64,000 bases of DNA from contig NZ_BONY01000027.1 of NCBI RefSeq assembly GCF_016862955.1, forward strand, positions 1 to 64,000. Direction: 5' to 3'. Each line of letters starts with the position of its first letter. Positions within the stretch are counted from its first letter, which is position 1. The stretch is from Rhizocola hellebori (GTDB taxonomy: Bacteria; Actinomycetota; Actinomycetes; Mycobacteriales; Micromonosporaceae). The notes under the pieces are model-generated. The model searched no databases. It worked only from the letters and a program-made list of their open reading frames with translations, and was not told the origin of the DNA. The translations under genes and the position numbers were made by a program. Positions 58,955 to 64,000 of the stretch are shown piece after piece.

Positions 58955-60394
58955 GTGGGCCGACGTTGGGTGCGTCTGGCCGCCCCTGCCGTCGCGGGAG
59001 CGGCGATCGCCACCATGTTCTTTTCAGCCCTGCGGCTCACCGGAAGATCCGTGCCGCTGCCGGTTCAGGCGCTGGCCGCCGGGATGTCGGCGGTGGCGGT
59101 GGTGGCCGCCTGGATCACCGTGCGGCGCTGGCTTCGATGCTCCAAGCTTGAAGCTCGATTGCATGCGGCACAGGCGGAGCGAGCCCGCCTGGCCCGGGAG
59201 ATGCACGACTCGCTCAGCAAGACCCTTGACGCGCTCGCGCTCGGCGCGGCCGCCCTGCCCTCGGCTCTCGACGAGCCGGATCACGCGGCCAGGCTCGCCC
59301 AGACCTTGCGCGATGGCAGCCTGACCGCGGCCCGCGACGCCCGCGCATTGATCGACGGACTTCGTGCCCGCCAGGCCGACGCGCCACTGCACGAGCTGCT
59401 CAGCGCCGCCTGCCAGGAGTGGTCGGCGGGCACCGGGGTGCCGGTCAGGCTGCGGGTCAGCCCGGTCGCGGTCCACCCGGAGCTGATCGTCGACATCGTG
59501 GAGATCGCCCGGGAGGCGCTGCGCAACGTGGCCGTCCACGCCGGCGCCCGGCTGGTCGAGGTGACTCTTGACCAGGATCGCGACATCGTCCTGACCATCA
59601 CCGACGATGGCCGCGGGGCGCACTGGGCCAGCGGTGTCCCCTCTGGCCGCTACGGGTTGCTGGGAATGGCCGAGCGCGCCCGGCTCGCGGGCGGAAAACT
59701 GCTGATCGCCCCGGGCCGCTCCGGTGGCACCACGATCATCGTTTCTTTTCCTTCCTGGAGCAGGCGACAGGCCGCTCCCGCCGCGGCCGGCCATCCCGGG
59801 CGGGTGTTGATGGCCTGCGCGGCAACGCTCGCCCTCGCGGTGACCGGCCTCGTGCTGACCGCCGCGCCTGCCCGCCAGTTCTCGTCGCGCACCTTCGAGC
59901 CGCCGATTGTCCAATCAGGACAGCCGATTTCGCCTACCCCGGCGGCTTCCCCGTCGCCGTCACCGTCACCGTCGCGTTCCCCGGCGGCGTCCCCCTCGCC
60001 CGCGGTGAGCCCCAAGCGCACGACCACCCCGCCTCAGCAGCCCTCGACAGGCAAGACCGGCTTGTGCCGAGTGCGCTACACCATCCGGGAACAGTGGAAC
60101 ACCGGGTTCACCGCCGACATCATCATCACCAATCTCGCCAGCACCCCGATCGACGGCTGGTCCCTGGTCTTCTCGTTCACCCCCAACCAGAAGCTGCTCG
60201 CCGCCTGGGACGCCACGGCGGCCCAGAACGGCCGCGTGGTAACGGTTTCCGACGGCGGGCGCAAGACGCTCATCGCGGCCGGACAGTCGATCAGCTTTGG
60301 GCTGCAAGGGAACTGGACCGGTGCCAACCCCGTTCCGTCCGCCTTCACGCTCAACGACGCGAGCTGCGCCACCGAGCCGGTCAGCGGCGGTTGA
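58955..60394 (+). CDS. Histidine kinase fused to an extracellular CBM2 cellulose-binding module
   Basis: A 479-residue fusion. GTG at 58955 has a strong GAAGGAGG site. Two N-terminal transmembrane helices (about 8-27 and 37-58) precede a cytoplasmic NarL-type kinase: HisKA_3 with REMHDSLSKT (His84), N-box EALRNVAVHAG (Asn191) and YGLLGMAERARLAGG. A third helix (about 283-303) crosses the membrane outward, then a Pro/Ser/Thr-rich linker (about 320-365) and a full CBM2 (371-471): Cys371 to Cys471, WNTGFTADIIITNL, DGWSLVFSF, GNWTG. I infer a sensor that directly touches cellulose. The 3' end overlaps the convergent response regulator by 14 bp, and cellulase genes follow. Confidence 0.93.
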   Translation: MGRRWVRLAAPAVAGAAIATMFFSALRLTGRSVPLPVQALAAGMSAVAVVAAWITVRRWLRCSKLEARLHAAQAERARLAREMHDSLSKTLDALALGAAALPSALDEPDHAARLAQTLRDGSLTAARDARALIDGLRARQADAPLHELLSAACQEWSAGTGVPVRLRVSPVAVHPELIVDIVEIAREALRNVAVHAGARLVEVTLDQDRDIVLTITDDGRGAHWASGVPSGRYGLLGMAERARLAGGKLLIAPGRSGGTTIIVSFPSWSRRQAAPAAAGHPGRVLMACAATLALAVTGLVLTAAPARQFSSRTFEPPIVQSGQPISPTPAASPSPSPSPSRSPAASPSPAVSPKRTTTPPQQPSTGKTGLCRVRYTIREQWNTGFTADIIITNLASTPIDGWSLVFSFTPNQKLLAAWDATAAQNGRVVTVSDGGRKTLIAAGQSISFGLQGNWTGANPVPSAFTLNDASCATEPVSGG

Positions 60395-61028
60395 GCCAGT
60401 AGACGACGGCCTGGGCCCGGTTGCGCACGTTGAGCTTGCGGTAGATCTGGCTCACCTGGTTACGCACGGTCTTTTCGGCGATCCCGAGCCGGGCCGAGAT
60501 CCCGCTGTTGGGCTCCCCCGCCACCATGAGATCCATGATCTGGCGCTCGCGCGGGGAAAGGCCGTGCGGGTCCGCGGCCGGCCCCGGCTGGCGCTCGCGC
60601 ACCGCCGTCATCAACGCGCGCGCGGCGCTCGGCGAAAGGTGCGCCTCGCCGCCGGCCACCGCATGGATGGCCTGTACCAGCTCGGCCGGGCTGAACTGTC
60701 CATGGACGAGAAACCCGAGCGCACCGGCCCGCACCGCCTCCAGGACCAGAGCATCATCGCTGATCCGCGTCAGCATGAGCACCTTGCTGTGTTCGCTGAT
60801 CGCCACTACCACGGACAGGCCGTCGCGCAGCGGCATCCGATGATCCAGCAGGGTCACATCGGGCTTGAGCCGGCGGGCCGCGTCCAGCGCCTGCTGACCG
60901 TCGGCCGCCTCACCGGCTAGGCGAATGCCTGTCCCCGGGTGCAGCATGTCGCGCAGCACTGCCCGGACGACTGTGTTGTCGTCGGCGACCAAGACGGTCA
61001 CGGCAACGGTGGGGGTGGCATCGCTCAT
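60381..61028 (-). CDS. LuxR-type response regulator with atypical receiver
   Basis: A 215-residue regulator. The receiver (about 10-125) has the acidic pair in VLVADDNTV, phosphoacceptor D62 in TLLDHRMPL and T87, but the conserved switch lysine is missing: GFLVHG places His109 there. The LuxR helix-turn-helix is in LSPRERQIMDLMVAGEPNSG and EKTVRNQVSQIYRKLNVRNR. It is convergent with the CBM2 kinase and divergent from the GH5 cellulase gene, with inverted repeats in that shared region. It is the most likely partner of the kinase and regulator of the cellulases. Confidence 0.92.
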   Translation of the reverse strand: MSDATPTVAVTVLVADDNTVVRAVLRDMLHPGTGIRLAGEAADGQQALDAARRLKPDVTLLDHRMPLRDGLSVVVAISEHSKVLMLTRISDDALVLEAVRAGALGFLVHGQFSPAELVQAIHAVAGGEAHLSPSAARALMTAVRERQPGPAADPHGLSPRERQIMDLMVAGEPNSGISARLGIAEKTVRNQVSQIYRKLNVRNRAQAVVYWLNRR

Positions 61029-61055
61029 AGCGTCAGAAAGTAGCTCAACCGCGTG

Positions 61056-61110
61056 TTGTCCCGCGCGGGCCGGGACATCGACCCGCGTTGTCCCGCTGTT
61101 TGCGGGACAA
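61056..61110. promoter_or_regulatory. Two TTGTCCC...GGGACA inverted repeats
   Basis: TTGTCCCGC-TGTTT-GCGGGACAA (61088-61110) has perfect 9-bp arms. A second, related repeat at 61057-61077 (TGTCCCG with a right arm of CGGGACA) has 7-bp arms and 7 bases between them. Both sit directly upstream of the response regulator gene and between it and the GH5 gene. They are candidate binding sites for the LuxR-type regulator. Confidence 0.65.
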
Positions 61111-61172
61111 AGACCTCAATGCGTGGTCGACATGTTGCGACGGGGTTAATTCGAGCCATAGGCTCCGATCCA

Positions 61173-61186
61173 TGGGAGCGCTCCCG
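61173..61186. promoter_or_regulatory. CebR/CelR-type box upstream of the GH5 cellulase
   Basis: TGGGAGCGCTCCCG matches the LacI-family CebR/CelR operator TGGGAGCGCTCCCA at 13 of 14 bases. It lies 77 bp before the cellulase start. In Streptomyces and Thermobifida this box is bound by a repressor released by cellobiose or related sugars. No cebR-like gene is in this window. A second short palindrome (CGAGCGCTCG) overlaps its right side. Confidence 0.85.
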
Positions 61187-61262
61187 AGCGCTCGATCGGA
61201 GAGCTCCCCTGGCGCGGTCGCCCCCGCGTCCAAGACCAAACGCTCCCGGAAGGTTGCACCAC

Positions 61263-63242
61263 ATGGCACTGACCAACATGACCGGCCGCCTGAGATGGCG
61301 CTGGCCGGTGGCATTCGCGACCGCGGCGGCAGCCCTGGTCACGGCCGCCGGGACAGCGGGCGCGGTGGCCCTCGCCGCGCCCGATGCTCCCCCCGCGCAG
61401 GCCGTCGCCGCCGTACCGGCCAAGGATTGGCTGCACACGGTCGGCAACCGCATCGTCGATGAGGCCGGCAATCAGGTCTGGCTGACCGGCGCCAACTGGT
61501 TCGGCTACAACGCCTCGGAGAGGGTCTTCCACGGTCTGTGGTCGGCCAACATCACCACGCTCACCAAGTCGATGGCCGACCACGGCATCAACCTGGTCCG
61601 CGTTCCGATCTCGACCCAGCTGCTGCTGGAATGGCGCGCGGGCACGGTCGTCACCGCCCCCAACGTCAACACCTTCGCCAACCCGGAGTTGCTCAACAAG
61701 AACAACCTGCAGATCTTCGACTTCTGGCTGCAGCTGTGCGAGCAGTTCGGCATCAAGGTGATGCTCGACGTGCACAGCGCGCTGGCCGACAACTCCGGTC
61801 ACATCCACCCGGTGTGGTGGAACGGCTCGGTCACGGTCGAGCAGTTCTACCAGGCATGGGAGTGGGTGACCACGCGCTATCGCGACAACGACACGATCAT
61901 CGCGATGGATGTCAAGAACGAGCCGCACGGCACGCCCAACTCGCCGCCGCGGGCCAAGTGGGACAACACCACCGATCAGGACAACTTCAAGAACGCCTGT
62001 GAGACCGCGGGAAGGCGCATCCTCGCCATCAACCCGAACGTGCTCATCCTCTGCGAGGGCATCGAGGTCTACCCGCGCGAAGGCAAATCCTGGAGTTCGC
62101 CGAACACCAACCCCGACCAGAGCCCGAACTACTACTACAACTGGTGGGGCGGCAACCTGCGCGGAGTGGCGACCAACCCGATCAACCTGGGCGCCAACCA
62201 GGATCAGCTGGTCTACTCCCCCCACGACTACGGACCACTGGTCTTCGACCAGCCGTGGTTCCAGAAGCCGTTCGACAAGGCCACGCTGACCACCGATGTG
62301 TGGCGTCCCAACTGGCTCTACATCCACGAGGGCGGCACCGCTCCGCTGCTCATCGGGGAATGGGGCGGCCGCCTCGGCCAGGACGCCCGACAGGACAGGT
62401 GGATGACGGCCCTGCGCGACCTCATCGTCGAAAACGGCCTGCACCAAACGTTCTGGGTACTGAACCCGAACTCCGGCGACACCGGCGGCCTGCTCCTGGA
62501 TGACTGGGTCACCTGGGACCAGACCAAGTACAACCTGCTCAAGCCGGCGCTGTGGCAGTTCCAGAACAAGTTCGTCAGCCTGGATCACCAGATCCGGCTC
62601 GGCGGGATCGACAGCACCACCGGCATCAACCTGGCCGACCGCTACGGCGGCGGGTCCGGCTCCGACACGACACCGCCCAGCGTGCCCGGCACGCTGCGGG
62701 TCACCGCCACCACGTCGAATTCGGTGTCGCTGGCCTGGAACGCGTCCACCGACAACGTCGGGGTCGCCGGCTACAACGTCTACCGGGCCGGAGTCCAGGT
62801 CGGAACCCCTGCCGGGACAACCTTCACCGACACCGGGCTCTCCGCCGCCACCGCTTACAGCTACACGGTGCGGGCCCGTGACGCGGCCGGAAACCTTTCC
62901 GCCGCTTCAACCGCGGTCACCGGAACCACCCAACCAGGAGGCGGCGGGGGCGGCGGATGCACAGCCACCTACCGGACGACCGGCTCATGGCAGGGTGGCT
63001 TCCAAGCGGAGGTCACTGTGGCCAACAGTGGCACCGCAGCAATAGCCGGCTGGACGGTGTCGCTCTCCATCGCCTCCGGACGTTCCATCAACAACCTTTG
63101 GAACGGCACGCTGACCGGCAGCAACGTCACCAACGCCCCACACAACGGCAACCTCGCCCCCGCGGCTACCACCTCCTTCGGGTTCGTGGCCAATGGCGAC
63201 GTCACCGGTGGGGTCAGCGTGGTGGGCTGCACGGCCCGCTAG
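61263..63242 (+). CDS. Secreted GH5 endo-beta-glucanase with FN3 and CBM2
   Basis: A 659-residue modular cellulase. ATG at 61263 follows a GGAAGG site. A long signal peptide (about 1-51) is followed by the GH5 catalytic domain (about 55-440), with the acid/base Glu220 in IIAMDVKNEPHGTP and the nucleophile Glu366 in PLLIGEWGGRLGQD. An FN3 module (about 472-556), a glycine linker and a CBM2 (about 566-659, Cys566 to Cys656, with GSWQGGFQAEVTVAN) follow. It hydrolyses cellulose outside the cell. A CebR-type box and two inverted repeats upstream suggest dual control by cellobiose and by the adjacent two-component system. Confidence 0.96.
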   Translation: MALTNMTGRLRWRWPVAFATAAAALVTAAGTAGAVALAAPDAPPAQAVAAVPAKDWLHTVGNRIVDEAGNQVWLTGANWFGYNASERVFHGLWSANITTLTKSMADHGINLVRVPISTQLLLEWRAGTVVTAPNVNTFANPELLNKNNLQIFDFWLQLCEQFGIKVMLDVHSALADNSGHIHPVWWNGSVTVEQFYQAWEWVTTRYRDNDTIIAMDVKNEPHGTPNSPPRAKWDNTTDQDNFKNACETAGRRILAINPNVLILCEGIEVYPREGKSWSSPNTNPDQSPNYYYNWWGGNLRGVATNPINLGANQDQLVYSPHDYGPLVFDQPWFQKPFDKATLTTDVWRPNWLYIHEGGTAPLLIGEWGGRLGQDARQDRWMTALRDLIVENGLHQTFWVLNPNSGDTGGLLLDDWVTWDQTKYNLLKPALWQFQNKFVSLDHQIRLGGIDSTTGINLADRYGGGSGSDTTPPSVPGTLRVTATTSNSVSLAWNASTDNVGVAGYNVYRAGVQVGTPAGTTFTDTGLSAATAYSYTVRARDAAGNLSAASTAVTGTTQPGGGGGGGCTATYRTTGSWQGGFQAEVTVANSGTAAIAGWTVSLSIASGRSINNLWNGTLTGSNVTNAPHNGNLAPAATTSFGFVANGDVTGGVSVVGCTAR

Positions 63243-63257
63243 TCACTTCGAAGTAAC

Positions 63258-63293
63258 CCGGCCGGCGGTCACATGCCCGAGACCGCCGGCCGG
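63258..63293 (+). terminator. Intercistronic hairpin between the GH5 and GH9 genes
   Basis: Perfect 13-bp arms (63258-63270 and 63281-63293) with a 10-nt loop and no T-tract, 16 bp after the GH5 stop and 25 bp before the GH9 start. It may terminate part of the transcripts or stabilise the GH5 message, giving more GH5 than GH9. Confidence 0.7.
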
Positions 63294-63318
63294 TCCATCC
63301 CCTTGGCAAGGAGTCGCC

Positions 63319-64000
63319 ATGACCCCTCGATGGCTAGCCGGCACCGTGTGCGCTGTGCTGCTTAGTTTCGCGATATCCGCTAACCCGGCTCAGGCCGATG
63401 TGGACACCAGCCCGGTCCGGGTCAACCAGATCGGCTATCTGGCGGGCGCGGACAAAATCGCCACCATCGTCACCACGACCACCACCCCACGTGCCTGGCA
63501 GGTTCGCCAGGCCAGCGGCGGCGCGAGCGTCGCCAGTGGCACCACCACCGTCTTCGGCAACGACCGAGCCTCCGGCGATCACGTGCACCGGGCCGACTTC
63601 AGCGCCTTCACCACCCCCGGCAGCTACCTGCTGTGGGTCGACGGCGTGGGCCAGAGCGTCCCGTTCACCATCTCCACCACGGCCCTGTATCCCGATCTGG
63701 GCCGGGAAGCCATGCAGTACTTCTACTTCCACCGCATGGGATCCGCCGTCGATGGCCAGTTCCTGCAGAACTCGGGACACGCCCACGCCGCGCTGCACCC
63801 AGGCGACGAATCGGTCGGGTGTTTCAACTCGTGGTGCGGCAGCCAGCGGCTCAATGTGCGCTACTCGTGGGCCGATGCCGGGGACTTCGGGATCTACGCC
63901 GTGAACCATGCCGTCTCCGCCTGGACCCTGCTCAACCTCTACGAGCGTTACCCCGACGCCTATCCGGACGGCTCCCTGCGCATCCCGGAGAACGCCAACG
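63319..64000 (+). CDS. Secreted GH9 cellulase (5' part, cut by window end)
   Basis: The first 227 residues of a large exported enzyme. ATG at 63319 has an AAGGAG site and opens a signal peptide (about 1-26, ending PAQA-D). An N-terminal Ig-like CelD_N domain follows (RVNQIGYLAGADKIATI to GSYLLWVDGVGQSVPFTIS). The catalytic domain begins near 121 (LGREAMQYFYFHRMGSA) with the GH9 motif SWADAGDFGIYAVNHA carrying Asp186 and Asp189, one of them the catalytic base. The rest, including the catalytic Glu and any CBM, lies beyond the window. It likely cooperates with the GH5 enzyme in the same transcription unit. Confidence 0.93.
   Translation, partial: MTPRWLAGTVCAVLLSFAISANPAQADVDTSPVRVNQIGYLAGADKIATIVTTTTTPRAWQVRQASGGASVASGTTTVFGNDRASGDHVHRADFSAFTTPGSYLLWVDGVGQSVPFTISTTALYPDLGREAMQYFYFHRMGSAVDGQFLQNSGHAHAALHPGDESVGCFNSWCGSQRLNVRYSWADAGDFGIYAVNHAVSAWTLLNLYERYPDAYPDGSLRIPENAN

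Noticed and set aside
61146-62588. 480-residue minus-strand open frame
   Set aside because: Antisense to the GH5 catalytic domain; no start signal and shadow-like composition.
63398-63904. 168-residue plus-strand open frame
   Set aside because: Wrong frame within the GH9 cellulase, whose real frame from 63319 remains open to the window end with a signal peptide and GH9 motif.
1-64000. tRNA or rRNA genes
   Set aside because: Read by eye for T-arm and anticodon-arm patterns and rRNA landmarks; none was convincing. A covariance-model scan would be decisive.

Overview
The window is GC-rich DNA from a filamentous or soil-type actinobacterium. The evidence is a SARP/AfsR-type regulator, a conservon-like sensor kinase with a roadblock partner, a SigE-type ECF sigma factor, secreted GH5, GH9 and GH43 enzymes with CBM2 modules, and a CebR/CelR-type operator. 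No rRNA, tRNA or CRISPR array was seen. The family cannot be fixed from this window.

Layout. 1-9 kb is accessory and partly decayed: two paralogous small membrane proteins, an AbiEii-like nucleotidyltransferase pair, an excisionase-like protein, a frameshifted stub of a tyrosine integrase, the 3' end of an HNH endonuclease gene, and a NarL-type two-component system. Two copies of a 47-bp hairpin repeat flank about 5 kb of this. 9-20 kb holds small secreted and membrane proteins (papain-like candidate, DoxX, amidase-fold, DUF2690), an XRE regulator with shared operator-like palindromes, a HEAT-repeat protein, a 26-bp minisatellite, a large SARP/NB-ARC/TPR regulator and a secreted peptidase-like protein with beta-propeller-like repeats. 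20-28 kb has an NmrA/HxlR divergent pair, an ECF sigma factor with a membrane partner, a methyltransferase, a stand-alone 5'-3' exonuclease ending in a clamp-binding motif, and a CvnA/CvnB-like pair. 28.6-35.1 kb is a tightly overlapping six-gene operon: a Leu/Ile/Val-type binding lipoprotein, a CodA-like deaminase, a NitT/TauT-type ABC transporter and a FAD oxidase.

36-49 kb contains a GH43 arabinanase, a PH-like membrane protein, an acyl-CoA ligase divergent from a thioesterase, a PP2C/kinase/Rcp1-type regulator cassette, a cupin, and an editing-domain-less threonyl-tRNA synthetase behind a Thr-codon leader peptide and a perfect terminator hairpin (a transcription attenuator). A class V aminotransferase and a MarR/methyltransferase divergent pair with two 17-bp operators follow. 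49-57.6 kb carries an ABC exporter under a PadR regulator and a copper module: SafE-like/cupredoxin fusion, CopZ and CopA with a CsoR-type operator.

58.9-64 kb is a cellulose-utilisation locus and the most interesting part. A NarL-type histidine kinase is fused through a transmembrane helix and a Pro/Ser/Thr linker to an extracellular CBM2 cellulose-binding module. Its convergent neighbour is a LuxR-type response regulator lacking the conserved receiver lysine. That regulator is divergent from a GH5-FN3-CBM2 cellulase and a GH9 cellulase (cut by the window end). The intergenic region carries two TTGTCCC/GGGACA inverted repeats and a 13/14 match to the CebR/CelR box. I infer a cellulose-contact sensing system layered on classic cellobiose derepression.
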